Shown piece after piece: positions 35,761 to 47,386 of a DNA stretch of 64,000 nt. The number at the start of each line of letters is the position of its first letter. The stretch's first letter is position 1. The notes beneath the pieces are model-generated. The model had not been told where the DNA came from, ran no database searches, and saw only the letters and a program-made list of their open reading frames with translations. Made by a program: the position numbers and the translations under genes. This DNA comes from Ambrosia x helenae (Eukaryota > Streptophyta > Magnoliopsida > Asterales > Asteraceae). The stretch lies in NCBI GenBank assembly GCA_030844895.1, contig CM061231.1, positions 133,705,023 through 133,769,022 of the forward strand. The letters run 5' to 3'.

Positions 35761-36328
35761 GTTTATATCATAACCCATGATCACATGTCCAAATGTCTAA
35801 CCAAACACGAGAAACACAAATTCTATAAACATGAAGTTTTTACTTTATTTGTTACAAAAACTAGTGTTTAACCCCTATGTCGCAAAAGCATGAGTTCTAA
35901 AATCATGGTAAGTAGCAAGCAAACGAAGATAAAATTCAAGAAAAAATGTAAAACAAAAATGCAAATTTATATGAGGTAAATGGTAGGCCAAGGCAAACAC
36001 AAATGCGAACATATATCACGAGCTGACATAGTTTAAAAACAAAAGAAATGTAAAATTTGGAGGTCCAAAAAAGAAGCATATAAACCTAAAAGTACTTTTC
36101 GGTAAACCACACTACAAGAAAACAAAAAAAATAAAATACAAAATAATAAATTTTAATATGTATTTTAAAACCATATAATAGCACGTTAATACATTTTTTT
36201 TACAAACACAAACTAAAATATTGCAAAATACCAAAAAATATGTCAAATAATTAGAATGCATGATCACATTATTATCCATGATAATACATTTAATTTAATA
36301 ATTAGATAAATAAAAGTAACTATCATAC

Positions 36329-36657
36329 GGGTAGCTCAGTTGGTGAATGGACCAGTGATCTTTCTTGGAGGTCTCAGGTTCGATTCCCACAAAGGACATA
36401 ATGAGAAATGATGGATGACTTATGGCCGATGACTCATGGCCTATGGCCATAAGTTCGAATCCTGATCTCATCAGGTTTTACCGGTTCACTACTGTCGTGC
36501 CTTCGGACATGTATGTGGGTCGGGTTTTCCCTGGAAGCGGGCTGTCGGGCGGGCTAGGGGCTTCGTGCGTCCGGGGTGGACCGGGATGTGCCCCTGTCTT
36601 TGCCACTGGGGGGCCGCGTAGGAAGTACCCGACGCTGTATAGTTGGCCGTTAAAAAA
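36329..36657 (+). mobile_element. GC-rich SINE with exact 11-bp target duplication
   Basis: Flanked by AACTATCATAC at 36,318-36,328 and 36,658-36,668. The 5' head is tRNA-like: box A 'gtagctcagttggt', box B 'ggttcgattcc'. The 3' end is 'agttggccgttaaaaaaa', which resembles the end of the SINE at 6,396-6,518. It is markedly GC-richer than its surroundings. Confidence 0.85.
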
Positions 36658-36998
36658 AACTATCATACTATTCAATCAGTGTTTTCATATTTGGACCGGA
36701 CCGGCCGGTTAGGCTGGGAACCAAGACCTCGTCGGGCGATGGACTGGACCATTCGGGCAACGAACCGGTAATTGAGCCGGCGGGCTGGGTTTTGGAGGGA
36801 TTGAACGTTTTTTTTAATCTCTCCTTTTATTGGGTTTCTTGTCCGTTCATCAAGCCAGTTGTACCGGGTTTTGGAGAGGTTGAACTCTTTTTTAATTTCT
36901 CATTATCTTGGGTATCTTGGGCCGTTCATCAAGTCGATAGGACCTGCGAGGCTTTGATTCAACGTCCGGTTTGATTTTGAAACATTCCTATAGATATT

Positions 36999-37016
36999 GG
37001 GGGGGGGGGGGGGGGG
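36999..37016 (+). repeat. 18-base G homopolymer
   Basis: Unbroken G run about 360 bp upstream of the ATP sulfurylase start. Other G runs are near 35,418 and 39,307. Length is error-prone in sequencing. Confidence 0.8.
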
Positions 37017-37327
37017 TGAAGGCCACAGGTACCCCACTACCTTCACGATAACACCACCGTCACAGGAGTAGTAGGTTCTAGGTATGTTTCACAGGTGATG
37101 GCAACACATGAGAATTGAAATGTGCCACTGTGAAAAAAAAAATCTTCACCATAACCTAACAAAAAGCAATTAGGTATCATGATAAACCAAGACAAAAACA
37201 CAAATCCAAATCCAAAACCAAAAGGTGTATGATAAATTTAGAAAGCTAATCATGTAAAACTATAGTGTCCAGGTTCATCCTCCCAACAACTTTTATATGT
37301 TGAGATTCCACCAAATCACCCTTTGTC

Positions 37328-37344
37328 CCTCTCTCTCTCTCTCT
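37328..37344 (+). repeat. (CT)n tract in the 5' UTR region
   Basis: Pyrimidine dinucleotide tract about 30 bp before the chosen ATG; such tracts are common near plant transcription starts. Confidence 0.8.
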
Positions 37345-37372
37345 AACCGTGAGGGTATCCATCCACCCATTA

Positions 37373-40300
37373 ATGGCCTCCATCACCTCCCTTTACCTCA
37401 AAACCCCAACCCGTTTACCCAAAACCCACCAAACCCATCTCAATCTCTCCAATGTCTCCCCACACTCCATCTCCTTCACCCGTAGCCCGACCCGGATCCG
37501 TTGCGGGTTAATCGAACCCGACGGTGGCAAACTCGTTGACCTGGTGGTACCAACGTCAAAGAGGGATGTAAAGAAGAAAGAGGCGATGGGTTTGGTTCAG
37601 GTTAAGTTATCAAGGATTGACATGGAATGGGTCCATGTGTTAAGTGAGGGCTGGGCCAGCCCGATAACCGGGTTCATGAGAGAATCCGAGTTCCTCCAAA
37701 CTCTTCATTTCAACTCGCTCCGATTGGGAGACGGGTCGGTTGTTAATATGTCCGTTCCGATTGTTTTGGATATTGATGATGCGCTCAAGGACCGGATTGA
37801 CGCGACCGGTGCCACCGCGGTTGCGCTTGTTGATTCGGGGGATAACCCCGTTGCTATTTTGAACAAGTAAGATAGTTTTTTTGACGGGTGTGTCTAAACG
37901 TACCCCTCTGTTAACCAAACCTCATGTGGACCAAGTGGCTGGCGGATCTAAAAAATAAAACATAAGCTAACATTTTATAAAAATTATTTTAATAAATAAC
38001 AAAAAAATTGTTTTAGGGGAAACATTTTATAAAAATACATTTTATCCACTTCACCTAAGACCCTCCGTAATGGAGGCGTTATATTGGAAAAAAAAAAAAA
38101 TAGCACCCCCCAACACCGCTACGGGGGGCTCCATTTTACAAAAACCACCTTTGGCGTGATTTAAATAACGCTCGGAAACAAAAAAACCCACCAATCAGAG
38201 GTTGACACCTCATACCCTCTCTTTATTATTATTATTTTATTATTTTTTTAATTTAAAAGATATAATAAAATATTAATAGGGGCTTTATATATAAAGCCCC
38301 TACCACTACACCCCTTTTTCAGTTTCTCTCTCAATGCTGACTCAGCTGCCACGTGAAACAATTAAAAAGGGGGGCTTTATATATAAAGCCCCCCACTACG
38401 CATGGTCTAAGTGAAGGGTAACAAATTACAAATGTCCCCATAGTTGTTAATGTATCCGCCCATGTGTGAACCCCACCTCATGTGGGGAATATTTTTTTAG
38501 CGGTGGGTCCCATGTTTGAGTTTGTAGAGAGCGGTACATTTGCACATAGGACAATTTTTTTTTTTTTTTGAAATTGTTGGAGTGGTTTTTACTTATTTTA
38601 TAAGTTTAAAGTTTAAACTGGTGGCGAAAATGAATTTAACGGTGCGGAAACCGATGGTAACGGTTTGATTCACGGTTTGAAAGTTGAAACGTGAAACATG
38701 TTGCTTTGGGTTTATTATTACTGAATAAATAACCCTAAATGATTTTTTAGAACGTATGTTTAAACCGTGAAACTGAACCGTTTTGGCTGACGCAAACATC
38801 CCCACCCGTTTGCTTTGCCATTTGAAACCTCAGTTAATTTTCCTGCCACGATTTAAGCATTATTAAAAATGTAACGGATATTTATGATTTTGACATAAAT
38901 AGAACATGTTTAAACTGTGAAACTAAACTGTTTCGGCTTAGGCAACCAACCCGACCGGTTTGGTTTGCTGTTTTTAACCTCTGTTAGCCGTTCACCTGAA
39001 AAGATTCATCAAAACAGGTTGAGTTGACATGTGAACACTTTTGTGAAGTAGGGATGGTACACTTTGTGATCACTAATGATTTTGATTTTAAAAATACATG
39101 TTTGAAGTTTAAACTGTGTAACTGAACCTATTTGGCTGGTCCATTTGACCATCCAACGAGTCCCGTCTGGTTTGCCTGTTGACAGTGGCGAATCTTGACC
39201 CGAAACTTCGGGGGGTCGGAAGTCACTAGTTTCGGGGGGTCGAAACCTTATATACCAAAAAATTTCTATACGAGTACTACATAATCGGAACTTCTGAGCG
39301 AAAATTGGGGGGGGGGGGGGTCGGCCACCCCTCCCCGCCCCTTAAAAGGATCGCCACTGCCTGTTGAAACCTCAGTTAATTGTTTAGCAGAGATTTTTTT
39401 TTCTTTCTTTTTTTTTTTTTTTTTTTTGTAAAAAGAGGTCGAACGTACTGTGAACACAGTCCAGTCACTAATGTGAAACTGAACGGTTTTTGGCTGGTCT
39501 GGCTGACCCAACCAACCCGACCCATATGGTTTTCCGTTTTCTGAAACGTCAGTGCATTGTTCAGCCTGGAATTTTTATAGAAGCAGGGTGACTGGACTGT
39601 GGACATTTCACAATCTTACACGGTTTTTAGTTTTTATCTGTTGTATCCCTTTTCCTTATTTTTATTTTATTTTATTTTTTGACCTGCTAACTCTCACACA
39701 TTTATTGTACACCTTGATACCGCTAGGCTACAAGCACTTTGGTTTCCCTTTGTTATGTTTATTTGTGGAATCATGAACAAGTATTTACTCTCTACGTTTC
39801 GTGTATTGATTGTTCAGCATTGAGATCTACAAGCATAATAAAGAAGAACGGATAGCAAGAACATGGGGTACTACAGCCCCTGGTCTTCCTTACGCTGAAG
39901 AAGCCATAACCGGTGCAGGAGATTGGCTGATTGGTGGTGATCTGGAAGTTATAGAACCGATCAAGTACCATGACGGTCTTGACCATTATAGACTTTCTCC
40001 TTCACAACTTCGTGCGGAATTTGAGAAGAGGAATGCCGATGCAGTGTTTGCTTTCCAGCTCAGGAACCCCGTACACAATGGTCATGCTCTTTTGATGACC
40101 GACACAAGGCGTAGGCTTCTTGAAATGGGTTATAAGAACCCTGTTCTTTTGCTTCATCCACTTGGGGGATTCACTAAGGCGGATGACGTTCCGCTTAGTT
40201 GGCGTATGAAGCAACATCAAAAGGTTAGCAGTTTGGTATTATTGTTTAAGTAGAGTTAACGGTTTGAGCTGGTTGGATGACATTAGGGGTGGCAATCGTG

Positions 40301-42268
40301 TCAGGTTGGTAGGATGAATGAGTTGATGAACCTGAACACGACCCATATATTTATTCGTGTCATGTCAAAGACATCAACCCTAACCCGAACTACCTAAAAT
40401 CGTGATACCTGAACACTACGCGTTTAACGCATACTTTTAAACGGGTTGGCGGGTTGTAATCAAGCTGTGAACGTGTTAAACTTGTCATATCTGGGTTGGT
40501 GGGTTGTAATAAATGGGTTACGCGTTTAATGCATACTTTTTTTTTTTTAATTTTGCCCGTCATGTAACATGAATGACCCGTTCGGTAAACCCGAATTGGT
40601 TTATCAACTAAAATGTAGATTATTGTGATAATAATATAGTTTTCGAATTCAGATTTTACGCATTAATCGTTCAAATCATTAAAAAAAAAGAAACAAAAAA
40701 AAATATTTTGAAAGTTTTGATAAATATTATTATCAGGTGCTTGAAGATGGTGTACTTGATCCAGAAAACACAGTGGTCTCAATATTTCCATCTCCAATGC
40801 ACTATGCTGGGCCAACTGAGGTCCAGTGGCATGCCAAGGCCAGGATCAATGCGGGTGCCAACTTTTACATAGTGGGTCGTGATCCGGCTGGCATGAGTCA
40901 TCCAGTCGAGAAAAGAGATCTATATAATGCTGACCATGGCAAGAAAGTACTTAGCATGGCACCTGGACTTGAACGCCTCAACATTCTCCCTTTCAAGGTA
41001 CTTGCTTCATGATATCATCAAGTTACAAACGGGCTGTTTGGATACAGTGATAGCGTGGTACTAAATTCTGGTTATTTGATATTTTTTTGGTGATTTAATC
41101 GTTAGATAATCTATCAAACACACAAATGACTAGTTATCCTGTTATCGCAACTTAAAACATCATAAACACATTTAACACTAATAAAATTGTTTTATTATAT
41201 TTCAAATTCTATTTATTTCTGATTTTTTTGAAACCGTATCAAATTATTAAGGCGTTCTTTGGATACGCAGATACTGGTTCTGGTTATTTGATTGTTCTTG
41301 GTCATGTTTTCGTTAGATAATCCATCAAACATCCAAAACGCAATGCAGTTCATTCTTTTGCAATTTTATTTTATTTCTGATTATGTAAGATCGCATAATC
41401 AGTTTCAAAGTGCACATTCAAACACCCCTTACAGGTCGAAACTATTTGAGTTACTCGAGTTTGCTATTTCAGGTGGCAGCGTATGATAAGACGCAACAGA
41501 AAATGGAATTCTTTGATCCATCTAGAGCTCAGGATTTCCTCTTCATCTCGGGCACCAAGGTATACTAACCAAGAATAGACTTAAAAGTTTACACTTTTGC
41601 CTAATTACAATATAAAGTTATTAAAAACTTAGTTGTATCCGACATAAAGTATTTTATGGATTTCATGAGATGAAAAAGTACTTTATGTTACGCACCTGTT
41701 GTTGGGCGCTACCCACTGCAAACTCAGGGTGGTTGCGCGTGGAACACTGCAACAAAGGGGCGTGGGCAGCTTGGCGGATGTGACGGGCAATGTTTGTTTT
41801 TTAATTTTTTTTAATATTTGTTACTTATTACTTAATTAGTATATAAACCAATCATTAGGAGGCACCACCCACCACCTTATTTCACATTTCATCTCTTCAC
41901 AACACACCGTAGTGTGAAATGTGAAAGCGCATTGTGCTTATGTGTCGCCTACGTGGCACACTTTTTTTCCTTCACATTTCAAATGAACCATAACACAGTC
42001 TTATAATTCATATCCAAATGTAGAAAAAATCCAAACAAACCGTATATTTATGTTTATGTTTATGTTATATATTAAAATCTGTTGGCTATTTTCTTGTATG
42101 TTTACATCCGATATTGTTTGTGTGATACAGATGCGAACACTTGCAAAGAACAGAGAAAACCCGCCGGATGGATTCATGTGCCCTGGTGGCTGGGAAGTGC
42201 TAGTCGAATACTACGATTTTTTGGCTGCAAGCGACTCTGGCAGGGTCCCTGAAGCCATCGCGGCTTGA
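37373..42268 (+). CDS. APS: ATP sulfurylase (sulfate adenylyltransferase), plastid-targeted, five exons
   Basis: Exons 37373-37866, 39818-40223, 40737-40997, 41473-41559, 42131-42268; all phases agree; 1,386 nt, 461 aa, normal for the plant enzyme. It catalyses ATP + sulfate to APS + pyrophosphate, the first step of sulfate assimilation. The start MASITSLYLKTPTRLPKTH gives a Ser/Thr-rich, acid-poor leader of about 45-50 residues like a chloroplast transit peptide; an in-frame Met eight codons upstream (37,349) is less likely. Signature motifs are QLRNPVHNGH (about 245-254, the nucleotide-binding QxRNPxHxxH), HPLGGFTKADDVP, and NFYIVGRDPAGM. The C-terminus KENPPDGFMCPGGW-type motif (here NRENPPDGFMCPGGWEVLV) is intact. 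The APS kinase domain of animal enzymes is absent, as expected. Intron 1 is 1.95 kb and full of repeats. No frame damage is seen. Confidence 0.96.
38059..38407. mobile_element. Tourist/Harbinger-type MITE in ATP sulfurylase intron 1
   Basis: Imperfect 15-bp terminal inverted repeats (GACCCTCCGTAATGG; the other end reads GACCATGCGTAGTGG in complement) are flanked by TAA on both sides. Inside are two perfect palindromes with core GGGCTTTATATATAAAGCCC (38,279-38,300; 38,370-38,391). Confidence 0.8.
38750..39580 (+). repeat. Four diverged copies of an intronic repeat
   Basis: Phrases 'gtgaaactgaaccgttttggctg', or variants of it, recur at about 38,765, 38,915, 39,115 and 39,473, each followed some 70 bp later by 'tttgaaacctcagttaatt' or a variant. 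Copy 3 is split by the hAT MITE. Unit length is roughly 150-200 bp. Confidence 0.7.
39183..39359. mobile_element. hAT-type MITE in ATP sulfurylase intron 1
   Basis: Terminal inverted repeats CAGTGGCGA-ATC / GAT-CGCCACTG and an exact 8-bp target duplication CCTGTTGA (39,175-39,182 and 39,360-39,367). Length 177 bp; contains a 14-base G run. Confidence 0.9.
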
Positions 42269-43425
42269 GTCATTGGCACATGACGCAGAAGCAGACATAC
42301 AAACAAACGGTGCAGTCCCTGAAGCACGGTGGATGATGTCGAATAAGTTGGGTTGTTTGAATATGAATGTTCTAAATTAATGTATAGTATGCAGTGTGGA
42401 TTGTTTAGATAATTGCTACTTATCCCAAATAAGTTGAGGTAATGCTGCTGCCTCCATGTATAAACTCATGTGCTGGTTATTGGGCACATTGTAACATATT
42501 GTATTTGTGCTTTAGACACAGTTATATCCTTGTTGGCTGTATAAAAACTCTCTTTTCCTTTTTAAATATCGTGTCTTATACATGTTATCTAATAACATTG
42601 CTAGCCTTAATAAGGAGATAAGAAACAGTTGACTCAACAATAGGGGAACATCACTTCAACAACGTCCAGTTACAAAGTGCCAGGCAATCTTTGGCAGATT
42701 GATAATGATAATTATCAATTTGACCATTATTCATATTTTAGTTAGAAGGAAAACCAATCATAATGAGACACGTGGCAACATTTGCACTAAGTGATGCAAA
42801 AGTGGGTGCGTTTATGCAAAAAGTTGTTTGTCTACTATTGATTTTCTTTTATGAAGGATTTTGTATTGGTTAAGACTGATAAATAAATAAAATAAAAAGA
42901 GCAAATTAGATTTAATAATTTTTTTTTTGAAGCTCCTAATTTTCACTTTATTTTGTTTTAAAATTATTTAAATAGGAAAAATATGAGTTAGTTGTTCATT
43001 ATGGGCACATGAAATTACTTCTTTGTTAGAGTACACTATTGCTCTTTACAACAAAAGTGAGACTTATAGGACTATTTGTATCGAGTTAACCAAAAAGTGC
43101 AAAAGTAATTGTTATGTAGGCAATAAGGTTTTAACTAAACCACACTGTCACAAGGGTTTAGTGGGTTAACTATAAACACAACTAATTTCTAATTCCTTTT
43201 ATTTAAAATGAAAATGGGAAACACGATTTAATTGATTAGATTGATAATTGGGCCTCACACTTCAAGCCTTCATGCTTATTATGGTTATTGGTGATTTGCG
43301 CCCCTCTTTGGTGTTGGTAATGGGTCAACGGTGCATCGATGGTTGACATAAAAGAGCGTTCACGTCCACTACGGGCCATCCAAGTGTCATCGCTCACACT
43401 GACGGTATTAATTATTATCGACCAA
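42269..43425. other. ATP sulfurylase 3' flank and intergenic DNA
   Basis: The first 280 bp likely hold the 3' UTR. The rest is AT-rich without a supported gene. Confidence 0.6.
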
Positions 43426-43675
43426 CGTATCATATTTCAAATTGGTAGGAATATACTTGACGGGCCCCTTATGGCTAGCGAAATAATTTCGTGGGCTAAG
43501 AAATCAAAATTCAAGCTTCTTGTTTTTAAAATCGATTTTCACAAAGCGTACGATTCTTTAAATTGAAAGTTCTTGTTTTTAAAATCGATTTTCACAAAGC
43601 GTACGATTCTTTAAATTGAAAGTTCTTGTTTTTAAAATCGATTTTCACAAAGCGTACGATTTCCGGATTTCCGAC
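43426..43675 (+). pseudogene. LINE reverse transcriptase fragment
   Basis: Reads IGRNILDGPLMASEIISWAK then KLLVFKIDFHKAYDSLN, matching the N-terminal RT region of plant L1-type LINEs. The rest of the RT is absent. It ends in a 53-bp tandem repeat that breaks the frame. Confidence 0.7.
43519..43667 (+). repeat. 53-bp tandem repeat, about 2.8 copies
   Basis: Units begin at 43,519, 43,572 and 43,625 with cttgtttttaaaatcg and are essentially identical; the third is cut at 'gtacgatt'. It arose from the LINE RT segment encoding the KIDFHKAYDSLN motif. Confidence 0.95.
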
Positions 43676-44077
43676 CAACGTATCATATTTCAAATTTATA
43701 GTAAAAGGAAAAAAAATGTGTGTGTTCCCCTAACAATCCCGTTTTACCTGTATTAAAATTTTAGCTATTTTATATTCTTTGAAAGTGTGTAGTAAATAAA
43801 ATATCATGTTTTTAGAGTTTTGTTTTACCGAATAAAGGGAAGGTGTTATTTGTTTAGATGATTATCATTCATGATGTTTCCTTATTTGTTTATAAGGTAA
43901 ACCAGACTGCTGTAATTAACTGGCAATAATTTTTTTTTTTTTTTTTTTTTACTAAGGAATTGGTAAATATAATAATTTTTAGTGTCAAGAACACAATTTA
44001 TAAATTAAGAAGGCATATATGATTTTTGTTATATTTTTTAGAAAGATATTTATTAATTTACTCTTTAATTTCCCTCA
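43676..44077. other. AT-rich spacer
   Basis: Contains a T run of about 22 bases near 43,929. The first 30 bp repeat 'ttccgaccaacgtatcatatttcaaat' from 43,419. No gene. Confidence 0.6.
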
Positions 44078-44759
44078 TCTATACTATATTATAAAGCATG
44101 AGGGAATGATTCCAGCAAAAGTTAAGTAATTGCAAATTTTATTGCCTAAAGTACAAACACTTAATGCATTTCTAAAAGGGTAAATTAGTCTTTTACTCAT
44201 CAATATTGAGATTAATGGTTATTAACAATAGGGCAAGTTCAAGAGTCTATTTTTATAATGCTATATTCATTCAATTGCCCATTAAATCGATTATCTAACC
44301 GATCAATTTCAATGCACATTATCAGATTTCAATGCAAATTATCATTGGAAACATGAAACCAACTTTTGTAAAGTTGTATATAATGTGATCGTATCCCTCT
44401 CGCAACCTTATTGTCCCAAACCATGGCCACCACCCTAAATCTTTAGTACAACCGCCACCATCGGCCTCGACCTCTGGTTCTTTACTCGGTACCTCTTTCA
44501 CACTCTCTTCCAATGGTCGCAACCGACTTTGTACGTTGATCTTATCTGATCTAACTGGATTATTATATTATACAATTTCAATTTCAAGCAGGGGATTGAG
44601 AAGTACTATTATCTTTCAATAGGAATTGATTGTGATAATAATCTGTGTAACTTACATTATGTATCCATGATTTTGAGATGGTAAATCTACAAATAATACG
44701 TTTGATTAGGACATTGTTTTGTTTAATGGTCCCGCCGCAACGCGCGGATTTCCCACTAG
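44078..44759 (+). mobile_element. Non-autonomous Helitron (682 bp)
   Basis: Starts TCTATACTATATTATAAAGC after A, ends with a hairpin (CCGC..GCGG at 44,732-44,747) and CACTAG before T. No coding capacity. Same terminal family as the minus-strand Helitron at 531-1,364. Confidence 0.88.
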
Positions 44760-45114
44760 TTTTAAATTAGTAGTTAAACTTTTCTCTCTCCTCTACAAAA
44801 TTATAATTCTTTATTTAATTCTATCATAACTTTTAAACTATCATGTTTTAAAAACATTCAAAAATACCGTGACTACCTGCTCATTTTTATCGACGTTTCA
44901 ATGTTTGTCTTAGTCAATATTGCGTGTGGATTGAAATGTACAAGCAAATAATGCCTTAATGTACAAGTGATCATTACCTTAGTACACTTATATTAAACAC
45001 TAACTGAACTTATTTTACCAAATGGACTGATTGTATTTACTTGTGGATCTCATCTAAGCCAAAATAGAATTCCCTATGGATCATAAAGAACACATGGAAG
45101 TCTACATGAAGAGT
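44760..45114. other. Spacer between Helitron and element D1
   Basis: No gene. 'aaatggactgattgtattt' at 45,020 repeats sequence at 45,161 inside D1. Confidence 0.5.
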
Positions 45115-47179
45115 TTAGTTTAGTCGCTCGTATGGATTATATGTTTTAAAAGCTAAATAAATGGACTGATTGTATTCCTTGTACTGTTTGTCTCGAATCT
45201 CATTGTCCTTCCGGATCTCCTTCATGCAATCTCCCGTCGACTTCATGAACTCTCCTGTTGACTTCATAAACTCAGTCAACATATCTTTCACTGGTCCATC
45301 TTGCCCTAAAGATCCACCCTGCTGATTGCCTTGACTTCGCCAGTTGCCTTGAGAACTCCCTTGGTTATTGCCTTGCTGATAACTTCTTTGATTGTTAATG
45401 TTGTAGTTCCCTTGGTTTGAATATCCTTTCTGATTGCTTTGGTTGGGTACCTGTGATGGAGGATTCAACTGGTTAGAAGTATTATTGTAATTAAAATTAA
45501 GATGATTTCGCAAACCTGAGTGATATGAATTAGAATTCATATCATATTGTTTCTGTTGGTCGCCCAGTTGATTCACTTGCTTAGATTTCCCTTGTTGAGT
45601 AGGACAATCAACATCCATGTGTCCCAGATCATCACAAATGGAGCAAACTGTAAAAAAAACTAGTTGACTTTACACCATCACTCTTTCCTGCGCCTCTACG
45701 AGCTGTCAACTGTGCAATCTGTCACTCTAAGCTTGCTATTCTCTTTTCAGCCTCTGCATCAACACCCCTAGCTGCACCTGTTCGGCTTCTTCTACTAGCA
45801 CGAGCCTGTCTCTTTGGTATCATAGCCAACCTCTCCATGTACTCCCAATCCACATCCTCATGGTTAGTAAAAAAGGTACCATTACTGTTGGCATTCAAAT
45901 CTCTAACATCCTCGGGTAATAGGTCGTCATAAAATGACTTAATCAGTTCCCACATAGGTATATCATGATGTGGACATTTCCTTAACAACTCCTTAAACCT
46001 TGTGAATGCTTCATTAAATGGTTCTCCCGAGTGTTGTTGGAAGGTTCTGATAGCCTCCCGAGCATCAGTAGTGCGAGTCATAGTATAATATTCCTCTAAG
46101 AATTGTTGTTGAAGCTCTTGCCATGTGAATATACTCCCAGCAGGCAATGAATGGTACCACAACTTCGCTTGATCTTTAAGGGTGAACTGAAACATCATCA
46201 ATCTCACCTCATCCGGACTAAACCCATGGCCCCCAATGGTGTTACAAATACTCACAAAATCCGCAATGTGTAGATAGGGTTCCTCTGATGCCTTACCATA
46301 GAAACTCGGAAGGTGGTTTAAATATTGGGGTCTAACCTCAAAGCTCCTTCTATTTTGATGCGGTGGTATTACAGGTGAAGTGTGCTCGGTGGCCATTGGA
46401 ATAAAAATGGCTCCCAACGCCATTTACAGGAGATCTGTAGTTCACCCGAGGTACTCCATCTACATATTGCCTCTGCCCATTCCCTCGCGCTTGATTTCTT
46501 GGTTGATTCTGAGGGACCCTTCTCTGTCCCTGATTCTGTCCCCTCATATTCAACCCTCGCTGTTGTCTCTGCTGATAATGCGGACCAAACTCATCATACT
46601 CATCATAGCCGAACTGATCCTGATTCATGTAGTACACATCATCATCAACTCCTCCATCCCAATCGGCAACTCTACCATTAAAAGTGCCCGCTGCACCGTG
46701 CATACTGTCATCTCCAAAATGTGAATCTGTTCCTCTATTACTGTGTGATCTTGGGTTGCGGTTTTGTGGTGGTTATCGATTTAAGGTTAATGGTCGGTTG
46801 GGTTGTTGCTGTTGTGGTGGGGCCTCAAAAGCTGGATCATTTTCATAATGTTCGTCCCACTCGTCATGCTCTTGATGACCTTGCTGAAATTGTCTAGAAC
46901 CACCAACGTTCGGATCTGGGTAAATTGTGGGAATGGTTGTTGTTGTCTTGGAGTTGGTGCTGATTGCAATGGTCGTGGATGCATATCGCCTAATGGGTTT
47001 TGTTGTGGTGGTATTGGTTCAGGTTGGTTTGGTGGAGGTTGGTTATCTTGGTTACTATGATGGCTCATGTTTGGTGTTGGTCGGGGTTGATGAATAGCTC
47101 TGTTCTTTCTAGTTGTCTTTTCAATTTCTGAATCGTAAATTAACGGTGAAGTCTTGCCCGAAAAACATGTATGATGCAT
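45115..47179 (-). pseudogene. Gag of element D1, frameshifted
   Basis: Pieces in order: 47,179-46,787 (Gln/Pro-rich, MSHHSNQDNQPPP); 46,703-46,350 (Asp/Tyr/Gln/Arg-rich); 46,423-45,722, the best conserved capsid-like part (FYGKASEEPYLHIADFVSIC, LKDQAKLWYHSLPAGSI, ELLRKCPHHDIPMWELIKSF); 45,618-45,115 (Asn/Gln-rich, MDVDCPTQQGK with a possible partial knuckle upstream). Frame changes separate them, so no full Gag is made. The capsid-like part resembles gags of Tat/Athila-lineage elements. Confidence 0.75.
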
Positions 47180-47365
47180 GCAATTTAGTTACCTGCACAG
47201 ACACAAACAAGCAAACCACGCGTAATACTGTACTAAACAAAACAAACAAAACTTAAACTAAAAGACTAGAAAAAGAAAATATTTTTTGGTTTTTTTTCTT
47301 TTTTTTTAAATTTTTAAGAAAAGCAAGAAAAACTAAAACAAAACTATCTAACTAAGCGCAACGAT

Positions 47366-47383
47366 TCCCCGGCAACGGCGCCA
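47366..47383 (-). promoter_or_regulatory. Primer-binding site of D1
   Basis: Minus strand TGGCGCCGTTGCCGGGGA, the sequence expected to pair with Asp-tRNA, as used by many Tat/Athila elements. Confidence 0.8.
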
Positions 47384-47386
47384 TTT

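Larger units (their letters stand above)
32458..36317. other. Intergenic region with MITE-like and SINE-like repeats
   Basis: No gene supported in nearly 4 kb. It includes a MITE candidate (33,676-34,050), a SINE-like element (about 35,510-35,760), T/C-rich 'ttcctttc' tracts (33,235-33,660), and a 15-base G run near 35,418. Confidence 0.6.

Noticed and set aside
36422..36712. 96-codon frame with Gly/Pro-rich product
   Set aside because: Falls in the body of a SINE with clear target duplications.
36999..37016. G-quadruplex promoter element of ATP sulfurylase
   Set aside because: A single homopolymer run; length uncertain and similar runs occur at random places in the window.
46380..46724. 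Plus-strand frames of about 100-114 codons, present in both D copies (also 49,649-49,993)
   Set aside because: Antisense to the Gln/Arg/Asp-rich gag segment; conserved only because D1 and D2 are copies.
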